A DNA stretch of 64,000 nucleotides from Pseudomonadota bacterium (GCA_021849425.1 JAJZSY010000007.1:37055-101054), one strand, 5' to 3'. Positions 17,255 to 25,284 are shown, counted from the first letter of the stretch. A program made the numbers and translations. The notes: generated by a model not told the origin, from the sequence alone.

Positions 17255-18087
17255 GCGCCGGTCTCCTCGCGGCGGGAGTCGCAGCTGTCGGTATCCGAGC
17301 AGATGAAGCGGCGCCGGCCGGTGTCATCGGCGATCAGCTCGTCGAGATAGGTGTCCGCCGCGCCGCAGAGAGCGCAGGCAGCATCGGCGCGATGCGGGTC
17401 GAACGGATGGTCCTCGAAATCGAGCGGGCGGACTTCGGTGTAGGGCGGCAGGGCGTAGAGCCGCTTCTCGCGCCCGGCGCCGAAGAGTTGCAGGGCGGGG
17501 TTCATGTGCAGTTTCGGATTGTCGTAGGCGGGGATCGGCGAGGGCGACATCAGGTAGCGGCCATTGACCATCACCGGATAGTCGTAGGCCAGCGCAACCC
17601 GGCCGTGCCGCGCGATATCCTCGTAGAGCCGCACATGCATGGCGCCGTAATCGGCCAGCGCGTGCATCCGCGCCGCGTCGGCGCGCGAGGGGGTGAGGCG
17701 GTAGAGCGGCTCGGGGATCGGCACCTGATAGACGATGATCTGCCCGGCGCGCAGCGCGGTTTCGGGAATCCGGTGGCGGGTCTGGATCACCGAGGCCTCC
17801 GGCGTGCGCGTGGTCGTGCGGATGGAGCTGGTGCGGGCGAAGAAGCGGCGGATCGAGACGGCGTTGGTGGTGTCGTCCGCCCCCTGGTCGATCACCTTCA
17901 GCACGTCGTCGGGGCCGAGGATCGCGGCGGTGACCTGGATGCCGCCGGTGCCCCAGCCATAGGGCAGCGGCATCTCGCGGCTGGCGAAGGGGATCTGGTG
18001 GCCCGGAATCGCCACCGCCTTGAGGATGGCGCGGCGGATCATCCGCTTGGTGTGTTCGTCGAGATAGGCGAAGTTATAGAGTTGCAT
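17251..18087 (-). CDS. phnJ: C-P lyase radical SAM enzyme PhnJ
   Basis: The 278-residue radical SAM enzyme that cleaves the carbon-phosphorus bond. The four conserved cysteines are at 238, 241, 263 and 269; the spacing (3, 22, 6) equals that of E. coli C241, C244, C266 and C272, so the cluster and thiyl-radical positions are intact. The N-terminus MQLYNFAYLDEHTKRMIRRA is characteristic. The start at 18087 overlaps the end of phnI by 14 bases. Frame is open further upstream inside phnI, but that part is the shadow of phnI. Confidence 0.95.
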   Translation of the reverse strand: MQLYNFAYLDEHTKRMIRRAILKAVAIPGHQIPFASREMPLPYGWGTGGIQVTAAILGPDDVLKVIDQGADDTTNAVSIRRFFARTSSIRTTTRTPEASVIQTRHRIPETALRAGQIIVYQVPIPEPLYRLTPSRADAARMHALADYGAMHVRLYEDIARHGRVALAYDYPVMVNGRYLMSPSPIPAYDNPKLHMNPALQLFGAGREKRLYALPPYTEVRPLDFEDHPFDPHRADAACALCGAADTYLDELIADDTGRRRFICSDTDSCDSRREETGA

Positions 18088-19180
18088 CGTCGTCTCCCGC
18101 GGCGGCGCGCAGGGCGCGGATGGTTTCCAGCTCGCTCTGGAAATCGACGTGGTGCGGCAGCTTGAGATGCTCGACGAAGCCGGTCGCCTCGATATTGTCG
18201 CAATGCGACAGCACGAATTCGACCTGCTGCGCCGGGGCGGTGACGTCCTCGCCCAGCTCGCCGGCGCGCATCGCCCGGTCGACCAGCGCCATCGCGATCG
18301 CCTTGCGGTCGGCATGGCCGAAACAGAGCCCGTAGCCGCGGGTGAACTGCGCCGGCACGTTGCGGCTGCCGGCGAACTGGTTGACCATTTCGCATTCGGT
18401 GAGCGTGATCTCGCCGATCTCGATCGCGAAGCCGAGTTCGGGCGGGACGAGGCTGACCGCGACTTCGCCCACCCGCAGCTCGCCGACGAAGGGGTGGTTG
18501 TTGCCGTAGCCGCGCTGGGTGGAATAGCCGAGCGCGAGCAGGAAGCCTTCGTCGCCGCGCGCCAGCGCCTGGAGCCGCAAGGGGCGCGGGGCGGGAAAGC
18601 CGAGTGGCGCGGTGGTCAGATCGGCCGCCGCCGGCGCGGGATCGCCATCCGGCTCGATCAGCGCATCGGCGCCGAGCATCGCCATGACCCGTGGCAGGGC
18701 GGCGGGCGGGGGCGGTTCGGCTGGCGCGGGTTCGCCTGGCGGGGGTTCGGGTGGCGCGGGTTCGGGTGCTGCGGGGCCGGTGGCATCGGGGTCGAGCAGG
18801 CGGTGGGTGTAGTCCATTGTCGGGCCGAGCCGCTGGCCGCCGGGGAGATCCTTGAAGACCGCCGAAATCCGCCGCTTCGCCCGCATCGCCCCGGTATCGA
18901 CCGGCTCGGAATCGACGAGGCGCGGCAGTGTCGCGCGGTAGGCCCGCAGCAGGAACGCGGCCTCGATCAGGTCGCCCTGGGCCTGGCGGATCGCCCGCGC
19001 GGCGAGCGCTCGGTCGTAGAGCGCGCCCTCCGCCATCACCCGGTCGACCGCGCGGCCGAGCTGTTCAGAAATTTGCGCCGGGGTGATTTCCGGCAGCGCC
19101 GGATCGCCGCGCCGCTCTTCCGCCATCCAGCGATGGGCGGCGTCGATCGCCTGTTCGCCGCCCTTGACCGCGACATACAT
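18074..19180 (-). CDS. phnI: C-P lyase subunit PhnI
   Basis: A 368-residue PhnI, the nucleosidase subunit that with PhnGHL displaces adenine from ATP to attach ribose triphosphate to the phosphonate. Conserved blocks include MYVAVKGGEQAI at the start, RLGPTMDYTHRLLD near residue 120, YSTQRGYGNNHPFVGELR, and FTRGYGLCFGHADRKAIAMALVDR. A Pro/Ala/Glu-rich stretch of about 25 residues (near 134-158) sits in the naturally variable linker after the YTHRLLD block. It starts one base after the phnH stop. Confidence 0.93.
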   Translation of the reverse strand: MYVAVKGGEQAIDAAHRWMAEERRGDPALPEITPAQISEQLGRAVDRVMAEGALYDRALAARAIRQAQGDLIEAAFLLRAYRATLPRLVDSEPVDTGAMRAKRRISAVFKDLPGGQRLGPTMDYTHRLLDPDATGPAAPEPAPPEPPPGEPAPAEPPPPAALPRVMAMLGADALIEPDGDPAPAAADLTTAPLGFPAPRPLRLQALARGDEGFLLALGYSTQRGYGNNHPFVGELRVGEVAVSLVPPELGFAIEIGEITLTECEMVNQFAGSRNVPAQFTRGYGLCFGHADRKAIAMALVDRAMRAGELGEDVTAPAQQVEFVLSHCDNIEATGFVEHLKLPHHVDFQSELETIRALRAAAGDDDATL

Positions 19181-19181
19181 C

Positions 19182-19745
19182 TCAGGCGGGCTCGATGGCG
19201 AGGCTGCGCGGCAGGGCGAGCAGCCGGCGCCCGGCGCAGAGCAGCACATCGACGCCGCGCGGCACCTGCCGGCGCTGTTCGGCCCAGTCGGCGAGGAAGG
19301 ATGCGGGCAGCGGCAGGGTCGTCTCGCGCGGGGCGGCGAGTCCCGGGCCGCTGAGGCGGCAGCGCCGCCCGGAGACGAGATCCGGCAGGTCGAGAATGAG
19401 GGTCGCTCCGTGTTCCGGCGCGGTTTCGCTGCCCTGGCGGAGGCTGGAGAGCGGCGGCGCGCTGCCGGCGAGGCAGAATTCGGCCGTTTCCGGCGTGGTG
19501 AAGGGGGCGCCGGTGTGAAAGCCGAGCCAGTGCAGTGCGGGCGCCGGCAGGTCGGCGGCGAGCGGCGTGGTTGCGTCGGCCAGTGTCAGCAGCACCGCCG
19601 CCGCCGCGCTCGACAGGCCGGCGGGCGGGGCGAGGCCATCGGCCAGGGTGACGGCGCGGCCGGGATCGCCGAACGCGGTGAGCAGGGCGCGGAAACAGGC
19701 CTGGGCGTCGAGCGGCGAGGCGAAGCCGGGGGTGAGGGAGGTCAT
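19182..19745 (-). CDS. phnH: C-P lyase subunit PhnH
   Basis: A 187-residue PhnH, a structural subunit of the PhnGHIJ core. It shows FRALLTAFGDPGRAVTLA near the N-terminus, TLADATTPL, and GVDVLLCAGRRLLALPRS at the C-terminus, all typical. The ATG at 19745 was chosen because it lies 7 bases after the phnG stop and starts directly at the family N-terminus MTSLTPGFASPLDAQ; the frame is open further upstream within phnG. Confidence 0.9.
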   Translation of the reverse strand: MTSLTPGFASPLDAQACFRALLTAFGDPGRAVTLADGLAPPAGLSSAAAAVLLTLADATTPLAADLPAPALHWLGFHTGAPFTTPETAEFCLAGSAPPLSSLRQGSETAPEHGATLILDLPDLVSGRRCRLSGPGLAAPRETTLPLPASFLADWAEQRRQVPRGVDVLLCAGRRLLALPRSLAIEPA

Positions 19746-19752
19746 CGGGGCC

Positions 19753-20199
19753 TCATCGCATCGTCGCGAGGGTGAAGAAGCGGACTTCGGTGCCGGCGGC
19801 CCTGGCTTCGTCCGCCGCGCGGCGCGTCGCCTCGGCCGCGGCGAGCGGCGCGAGCACCGCCGCGTGCAGCGATGCGTGGCGCGCCGCATTTTGCAGCGCG
19901 GCGTCGAGCCGGGCGATCAGCTCGGCCAGCGCGCCGTCGCGCCCGGCGACGTAGCCGTGGCCGACGAACCCGTCCTCATCGCGGATCGAGCAGCGGGCGA
20001 TCGTCATTTCGCCGAGATTGAAGGCGGCGCCACCGCCGCCGGCGCGGCCGCGCACCATCGACATGCCGATTTCCGGGCCACGCAGCCGGATGAAGCCGGG
20101 CAGGGCGGGAGCTTCGGCGAGCAGCGGCTCGATCGCGCCGCGCGGGGCGCGGGCGAGGAGGCCGAGCCAGGCGGGGCGAGCTGGCGAGGGCGCGTTCAT
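19753..20199 (-). CDS. phnG: C-P lyase subunit PhnG
   Basis: A 148-residue PhnG, first gene of the minus-strand phn operon. Conserved features are LLARAP, LRGPEIGMSMVRGRAGG and FNLGEMTIARCSIRDEDG...GHGYVAGRD. It partners PhnI in the nucleosidase step. No Shine-Dalgarno sequence is visible in the 30 bases before the ATG; that space is filled by an inverted repeat matching the PhnF/HutC operator form. The message might therefore be leaderless. Confidence 0.9.
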   Translation of the reverse strand: MNAPSPARPAWLGLLARAPRGAIEPLLAEAPALPGFIRLRGPEIGMSMVRGRAGGGGAAFNLGEMTIARCSIRDEDGFVGHGYVAGRDGALAELIARLDAALQNAARHASLHAAVLAPLAAAEATRRAADEARAAGTEVRFFTLATMR

Positions 20200-20201
20200 G
20201 A

Positions 20202-20216
20202 TATAGATGTCTATAC
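20202..20216. promoter_or_regulatory. Candidate PhnF operator at the phnG start
   Basis: Perfect inverted repeat TATAGA-TG-TCTATA (20202-20215), containing GTCTATAC (20209-20216), which fits the HutC-subfamily consensus GT-N-TA-N-AC. Read on the coding strand the core is GTATAGAC, the same core as the published mycobacterial PhnF site as I recall it. It ends three bases before the phnG ATG, so a bound repressor would block transcription start, ribosome access, or both. Confidence 0.65.
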
Positions 20217-20230
20217 GAATTTGAGGCTTT

Positions 20231-20263
20231 GGAAAAGGCGCGCCGGGGGATGTCCGGCGCGCC
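20231..20263 (-). terminator. Rho-independent terminator after the MFS gene
   Basis: Stem GGCGCGCCGG (20237-20246) pairs with CCGGCGCGCC (20254-20263). On the minus strand it is followed by TTTT. It lies just past the stop of the MFS gene and upstream of phnG, so it separates the MFS transcript from the phn operon even though both are on the same strand. Confidence 0.8.
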
Positions 20264-20271
20264 CCGATGGG

Positions 20272-21648
20272 TCAGGCGGTTTGCGGGTGGGCGACCGCGT
20301 CGAGATCGTCGTTGTTGATCTCTTCGAGGGAGACGCCGGCGGTTTCCGGCACCAGCAGCCGGGTGAGCACCGCGCCGAGGAGGGCGACGATCGCGAGCAG
20401 GGCGATCACGCCGACTTCGCCGAGGCGGGTGAACAGCAGCGGGAACAGGAAGGCGCTGATCGACGCGCCGGTGCGCCCGCCGATGACGGTGATCGCCTGG
20501 CCGAAGGTGCGCACCCTGGTGGGGCTGAGTTCGACGCCGAGAATGCCGGCGCCGCTCACCGTTGCCGGACCGTTGATCGCGACCGTGTAGAGCCCGTAGA
20601 CGATCAGGCCGAGCAGTGGCAGCGAGGCGAGGTTCTGCTTGAGCACGGCGAAGAGCACCAGCATCGCCGCGGCGCCGACGAAGCCCCAGACCTGCAAGGG
20701 CTTGCGGCCCACCCGGTCGAGCACGCGGAAGGCGTAGAACAGCGCGCTCGGGATGCCGAAGGCCGCCTGCATCACCAGGCTGAACTCGATCGGTCCCATG
20801 CCGAGGCTCTTGGCGATCAGCGAGGGGCCGAACAGGATGCCGGAATAGATCACGATGTCGAACACCAGCCAGAGCAGGGCGGCGGAGAGGATTACCCGCG
20901 CATGGGCGGCGAAGACCTGGCCGAAGGGGCGGCTGTCGGCCGCGGGGGCGCGGACGGTCTGCCCGCTGATCTGGCGGATGACATCGACCGCAGCCCCGGG
21001 GTCGGCGGCGAGGCGGGCGAGGTAGCGGGCGGTTTCGGGCATCGCGCGGCGGAGATAGAGCACCGAGAAGGCGGGGATTGCGCCGGCGGCGAGAACGAGG
21101 CGCCATTGCAGGTCGTGCGAGACGCCGAGCCCGGCGAGCAGCAGGTTGAGCAGGCCGGCGACGAAGGCGCCGAGCGGCCACATCACCGCGAAGCCGACGC
21201 CGATGGAGCGGCCGCGATCGGCGCGGTTGGCGTGTTCGGCCATGATGGTGGGCGAGAGAACGTAGTCGGCGCCGATGCCGATGCCGAGCACGAAGCGGAT
21301 GGCGATCAGCCAGGTGAGGTCGGGGGCGAAGGCCTGGGCCACGGCCATGACGCCCATCAGCAGCACGTCGAGCCCGTAGAAGCGTTTGCGGCCGTTCTGG
21401 CCGAGCAGGCCGAAGATCAGCGCGCCGACCGCGGCCCCCACCAGGGCGGAGGCGGCGAGCATGGCGGCTTCGAGGCCGCCCATTTTCGCGATGCCGAAGG
21501 AGCCGAGCACCAGCGGCAGGACGATGCCGATCGAGGAGAGGTCGTACCCGTCGCAGAAGACCCCGAGGCCCGTTGTCACGATCGCTCGCCAGTGGAACGA
21601 CTTGAAGCGCTCCTCGTCGAGCGAGGAAAAACTGGTCGCCATGGTCAT
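20272..21648 (-). CDS. MFS transporter, phosphate:H+ symporter / sugar-porter type
   Basis: A 458-residue inner-membrane carrier with twelve hydrophobic segments. Motifs include FCDGYDLSSIG in the first segment, LGIGIGADYVLSPTIMAEHANRADRGR after segment 4, a central loop, and the terminal PETAGVSLEEIN. This is closest to the PHS (Pho84-like) branch of the MFS. GGGAG five bases before the ATG supports the start at 21648. The gene is upstream of the phn operon and has its own PhnF-type palindrome, so it may import phosphonates or phosphate. The phn locus itself has no phnCDE importer. Confidence 0.85.
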   Translation of the reverse strand: MTMATSFSSLDEERFKSFHWRAIVTTGLGVFCDGYDLSSIGIVLPLVLGSFGIAKMGGLEAAMLAASALVGAAVGALIFGLLGQNGRKRFYGLDVLLMGVMAVAQAFAPDLTWLIAIRFVLGIGIGADYVLSPTIMAEHANRADRGRSIGVGFAVMWPLGAFVAGLLNLLLAGLGVSHDLQWRLVLAAGAIPAFSVLYLRRAMPETARYLARLAADPGAAVDVIRQISGQTVRAPAADSRPFGQVFAAHARVILSAALLWLVFDIVIYSGILFGPSLIAKSLGMGPIEFSLVMQAAFGIPSALFYAFRVLDRVGRKPLQVWGFVGAAAMLVLFAVLKQNLASLPLLGLIVYGLYTVAINGPATVSGAGILGVELSPTRVRTFGQAITVIGGRTGASISAFLFPLLFTRLGEVGVIALLAIVALLGAVLTRLLVPETAGVSLEEINNDDLDAVAHPQTA

Positions 21649-21671
21649 GTTCTCCCGTTGAAGTTCGGGAC

Positions 21672-21683
21672 TCGTCTAGACGA
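21672..21683. promoter_or_regulatory. Candidate PhnF operator upstream of the MFS gene
   Basis: Perfect 12 bp palindrome TCGTCTAGACGA, whose inner GTCTAGAC (21674-21681) matches the HutC-type GT-N-TA-N-AC consensus. It lies 24 bases upstream of the MFS start codon. A CTGTCAT heptamer (minus strand, 21689-21695) lies just beyond it. Together with the phnG site it suggests that PhnF controls both units. Confidence 0.55.
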
Positions 21684-21761
21684 AGTGCATGACAGCTTTG
21701 TGGACCTCGCGGGAAGGATTGATGAAAAGGCGCGTCGGGCCAGGCCCTTCGGGGTGTGCCG

Positions 21762-22571
21762 TCATGTGCGCGCGGCGTTGTTGCCCGGTGTCCGGGGGTT
21801 GCTTTCCGCGAACCGGGCATCGAGCGCGTTCACGAGTTCGTCCCTGTCGCCGATGAATGCATAGCCGATGCCGTTGAAGCATTTGATGTCGTTCCTGTAG
21901 ACGCCGAGCCGCTTCAGCTTGGCGCGGATCCGGGACAGCAGGTTGTCGGCCGACCTGTCGCGTGACGTGCTGTTGTGGTTTGGGGCCCGGCCTCTGACCA
22001 GGAGCGAGAGATCCTCACGCGTGACGATTTCGCCGGGATTCTCGATGAGGGTTGTCAATGCCATAAATTCATGGGGTGTAAAGTAATTGCTCCATGCCTT
22101 TTCCGGAATTCCAGAATTATTTTGAATAATATCCGGCATTGAAAGCTGAGTCTTGCGCGGCGTTTTACTGGAATTTCTGAAAAATTTCTCGGTTCTTATC
22201 CGAAATATTTCCCTTGAATTGACCGAACTCCAATAGTCATCAGCGCCGAGTCTGAGGACTGAAATTTCAAGCGTACTATCGTGATGATTCGAAATGACAA
22301 TCACAGGTGTGCTGTTAATTTTCTTGATTTCAACAATACGTGAAAGTAAATCTATATCTATATGTTCCATGTATAATATATACATATCCACGGCTTGCTT
22401 CATAAATTCGCCATTTTCAAAAAATGAATTTGAATATATTGTAAAAATTATGTTCAATCCGGAAAGGTTATTTTTAATAGATTCAATATCAATATTTTCA
22501 GAATATATGAATATGAATAATCGCTCTTCGGAACCGACAGGCTGTTTACTCATTGAATATTGTAAAGGCAT
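21762..22571 (-). CDS. OmpR/PhoB-type regulator with degenerate receiver domain
   Basis: A 269-residue protein with a receiver-like N-terminal half and a C-terminal OmpR winged helix (FTPHEFMALTTLIENPGEIVTREDLSLLVRG...DNLLSRIRAKLKRLG...IGYAF, about residues 160-250). In the receiver, the position expected for the phospho-acceptor Asp reads VDMYILYMEHI, with no Asp. Acidic pocket and Thr/Lys positions are also not conserved, so it is probably not phosphorylated. The first two thirds are strikingly AT-rich compared with all neighbours. No sensor kinase is adjacent. The target genes are unknown. Confidence 0.75.
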   Translation of the reverse strand: MPLQYSMSKQPVGSEERLFIFIYSENIDIESIKNNLSGLNIIFTIYSNSFFENGEFMKQAVDMYILYMEHIDIDLLSRIVEIKKINSTPVIVISNHHDSTLEISVLRLGADDYWSSVNSREIFRIRTEKFFRNSSKTPRKTQLSMPDIIQNNSGIPEKAWSNYFTPHEFMALTTLIENPGEIVTREDLSLLVRGRAPNHNSTSRDRSADNLLSRIRAKLKRLGVYRNDIKCFNGIGYAFIGDRDELVNALDARFAESNPRTPGNNAART

Positions 22572-23056
22572 CTTATTGTCCCATTATCAGAACGAAATAA
22601 TCTATTTCATATCATTATTTATTTGTAACGTCATCGTGAATCAATATATATTTCTCTTATGAGATATAATATATTGTTTTTAACTATATTTAAATAAAAT
22701 AATTCAAAAACAACTTCAAATAAATATTTTAAACATTAGCCTAGCGCCGTTGTTTTTGATTTCACAGATGGCGTTTGTTCAGTTGGACAAAATGAGTCGT
22801 CAAACAACATATTGTATTCAAACGTGAAGATCGGCCCACATGAAGCCTTGTCGGTTTCATTTGGGCGCGTCGGCGGAGGTAGCAGCCGCGGCCGCGCTGG
22901 GCAGGGGCGGATGGCGGCGAGGCGGGGCTGCATTCCTCCCGCCTTCATGACGCGCGCCAAGCGGCCGGGGATGTGGTGGATTTCCCACACGCCGATGGCG
23001 GCCCGGCGGTGTGGGCCGCGATGCCGCCGGAGGTTACCGGGGTTGGTGGTTGGCGT
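22572..23056. other. AT-rich intergenic stretch, no gene supported
   Basis: From the regulator start to about 22800 the DNA is very AT-rich, with runs such as TATAATATATTG; beyond that it returns to high GC. It probably carries the regulator's promoter. Short open frames here lack ribosome sites and family features. The region ends at repeat copy B. Confidence 0.5.
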
Positions 23057-23162
23057 TAGAGCGTCATCCGATCAGATAGAGTCATCTGATCGGATAAAGA
23101 TACTCTGAATATCAATATCATAGAGCACTACATCCGATCCGGATGGATCGGAAAGTGCTCTA
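23057..23162 (+). repeat. Interspersed repeat copy B (106 bp)
   Basis: Full-length copy running from TAGAGCGTCATCCGATCAG to a terminal AAAGTGCTCTA, with TCTGATCGGATAAAGA and CCGATCCGGATGGATCGG inside. Both ends carry TAGAGC or its complement, so the ends are short inverted repeats. Its last three bases supply the stop codon of the chemoreceptor gene that runs leftward into it. Confidence 0.88.
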
Positions 23163-24896
23163 TCTCGCCACGGCGTAGGCCGGGTTGGGAACCGGACGGC
23201 TGGAGGCAAAGGGGGCTGCGAGACCGGTGGGCGTGGCGTGCGGCGCGGGGCCTGCCGTGCGGAAGTCGGCGACACGGCCGGCGAGGCGGCCGATTTCCTC
23301 GCGCAGGGAATGGGTGGCGGCGGAGGTTTGCTCGACCATCGCGGCGTTCTGCTGCACCGCCTGGTTCATCTGGCTGGTGGCGGTGTTGATTTCGGCGAGG
23401 CTGCCGGACTGTTCGGCGGCGGCGCTGGCCATTTCGCCGACCAAGCCGTGCAGGTCGGTGACATGGCTCAGGATGGTATCGAGCGCGGTGCCGGTTTCGC
23501 CGACGAGGTGGACACCGGCGTTGACCTGTTCGGAGGAGCGGGCGATGAGCTGCTTGATCGATTTCGCCGCATCCGCCGAACGGTGGGCAAGCGCGCGGAC
23601 CTCGGTGGCGACGACGGCGAAGCCGCGCCCGGCCTCGCCGGCGCGCGCGGCCTCGACCCCGGCGTTCAGCGCCAGCAGGTTGGTCTGGAACGCCACTTCG
23701 TCGATCAGGCCGATGATCTGGTCGATCTCGCGCGAGGAGGCCTCGATCCGGTTCATCGCCGCCACCGCCTCGCCGACGACGGCGTGGGATTTGCGGGCGG
23801 CTTCGCTGGTGGCATCGACCGCCCTGGCGGCGCGGGAGGCGGTGTCCGCGGTGCGGCGGATGCCGGTGGTCACACTGCCGAGCACGGCGGCGGTTTCCTC
23901 GAGCGTCGACGCCTGCTGCTCGGTGCGGCGGGCGAGATCGTCGGCGGCGGTGGCGATTTCGCTGACGCCGAGATTGATCTCGTCGGTGCTCTGGCGCACG
24001 CCGGCGATGCTTTCCGACAGGCGGGTGGTGGCAGTGTTGACATCGACGCGCAGCTTGTCGAGCGAGGGGATCAGCTCGCGATCGACCGAGGCGGTGAGAT
24101 CGCCCTGGGCGATGCGCGCGAGGGCCGCGCCGACGCGGCCGACATCCGCCATTTTCGCGGTGAGATCGACGGCGACCTTGACCACTTTCACCACCCTGCC
24201 GGCGGCGTCGAGCACGGGGTTGTAGGTGGCCTGGAACCAGACGGGACGGCCGCCCTTGCCGATGCGCTCGAAATCGCCGGTGACGAATTCACCCTGGCGC
24301 AGCCGGTCCCAGAACGTGGCGTAGGCCGGGGTCGCGGCATAGGCCGGGGTGGCGAACATCGCGTGTTTGCGGCCGATCACTTCGTCCCGCGCATAGCCCA
24401 TCACGCGGAGGAAATTCTCGTTGGCGTCGAGAATCGTGCCATCGGGCGCGAAGGCGATGACCGACTGCGCGCGGCCGATGGCGGCGAGCAGGCTTTCATT
24501 CGCGGCGGCGGCCTGCTTCTCGGCGGTGACATCGAGCGCGAGCTTGACGATTTGCGTGACGGTGCCCCTGCGGTCGTGCACGGGGACATAGGAGGCGCGG
24601 AGCCAGACATCGGTGCCGCCCTTGCCAGTGCGGCGGAATTCGCCGCTGCGGAAGCGGCCGGCGCGCAGGTCTTGCCAGAATTCGCCATAGTCGGCGCTGT
24701 CACGCTCGGCCGGGGCGACGAGCAGGCGGTGATGGCTGCCGGAGAGCTCGGCGAGGCTGTAGCCGGTGAGATCGAGGAAGCGTTCGTTGGCATCGAGGAT
24801 CGTGCCGTCGGGAGTAAAGCTGATGAAGCAGAATGCATCTAAAATTGAATTTAATATATTGTTTTTTTCGACAATGCGATGGAGACCGAAATGCAC
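23160..24896 (-). CDS. Soluble methyl-accepting chemotaxis protein with two PAS domains
   Basis: A 578-residue chemoreceptor without membrane segments. Two PAS/PAC units lie at about residues 15-125 and 135-250, each with TPDGTILDAN or APDGTILDAN and a PAC-like GKGG...W segment. The MCP signalling domain follows, with the conserved hairpin tip IDEVAFQTNLLALNAGVEAARAGEAGRGFAVVA...VRALA near residues 390-430. It is probably a cytoplasmic redox or aerotaxis-type sensor, but whether a flavin or haem is bound is not evident. The C-terminus is Pro/Ala-rich and lacks a CheR-docking pentapeptide. No che genes are nearby. Its stop codon lies in repeat copy B. Confidence 0.9.
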   Translation of the reverse strand: MHFGLHRIVEKNNILNSILDAFCFISFTPDGTILDANERFLDLTGYSLAELSGSHHRLLVAPAERDSADYGEFWQDLRAGRFRSGEFRRTGKGGTDVWLRASYVPVHDRRGTVTQIVKLALDVTAEKQAAAANESLLAAIGRAQSVIAFAPDGTILDANENFLRVMGYARDEVIGRKHAMFATPAYAATPAYATFWDRLRQGEFVTGDFERIGKGGRPVWFQATYNPVLDAAGRVVKVVKVAVDLTAKMADVGRVGAALARIAQGDLTASVDRELIPSLDKLRVDVNTATTRLSESIAGVRQSTDEINLGVSEIATAADDLARRTEQQASTLEETAAVLGSVTTGIRRTADTASRAARAVDATSEAARKSHAVVGEAVAAMNRIEASSREIDQIIGLIDEVAFQTNLLALNAGVEAARAGEAGRGFAVVATEVRALAHRSADAAKSIKQLIARSSEQVNAGVHLVGETGTALDTILSHVTDLHGLVGEMASAAAEQSGSLAEINTATSQMNQAVQQNAAMVEQTSAATHSLREEIGRLAGRVADFRTAGPAPHATPTGLAAPFASSRPVPNPAYAVAR

Positions 24897-25155
24897 CTGC
24901 GTTCATCCTGCCTGAAGGTTATGGCTTGAAAAGCAGGCATTTTTTTACGTGAGGTTTCTGAAGGATTGTTTAACAGCGAAGATTTGTTTCACTCTGTAAT
25001 ACTAATAAGATATGTCTAAAAAATATTCCTTATTTTCCCGGGCGGGTCGTATCTGCTGGGTGCGCCGTGCGGGGATCGGCACCGCGGACTGGATTTGCGG
25101 CCGACGCCTCCCATATCGTGGCGGAACGGGACAGCGCCTGGACAGGAGACATTCG

Positions 25156-25284
25156 ATGCCTCAAGCCCATCCGCAACATGCGAAATCCGCGAAGCGGTCC
25201 GAACTGGTCATGGTGATGCTCATGGGATGCACCAGCGTGATCGGTCTGCTGCTGTTCGCCTTGTTCCGGCTGCATCGCGGCTGA
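25156..25284 (+). CDS. Small single-span membrane peptide, 42 residues
   Basis: A short gene starting at ATG 25156, six bases after a strong AGGAGA. The product has a basic, polar N-terminus (MPQAHPQHAKSAKRSE) and one hydrophobic helix (LVMVMLMGCTSVIGLLLFALF) ending in RLHRG. The good ribosome site and clear membrane-helix profile support translation. I do not recognise a family. The stop codon touches repeat copy C. The preceding 250 bases, back to the chemoreceptor start, hold AT-rich promoter-like sequence and no other gene. Confidence 0.5.
   Translation: MPQAHPQHAKSAKRSELVMVMLMGCTSVIGLLLFALFRLHRG

Noticed and set aside
18712..18782. Tandem repeat as a CRISPR or satellite
   Set aside because: It is an imperfect in-frame repeat coding for the PhnI linker, with no spacers.
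22294..22662. 122-codon plus-strand frame opposite the AT-rich regulator
   Set aside because: No ribosome site, mostly antisense to the regulator, no domain.
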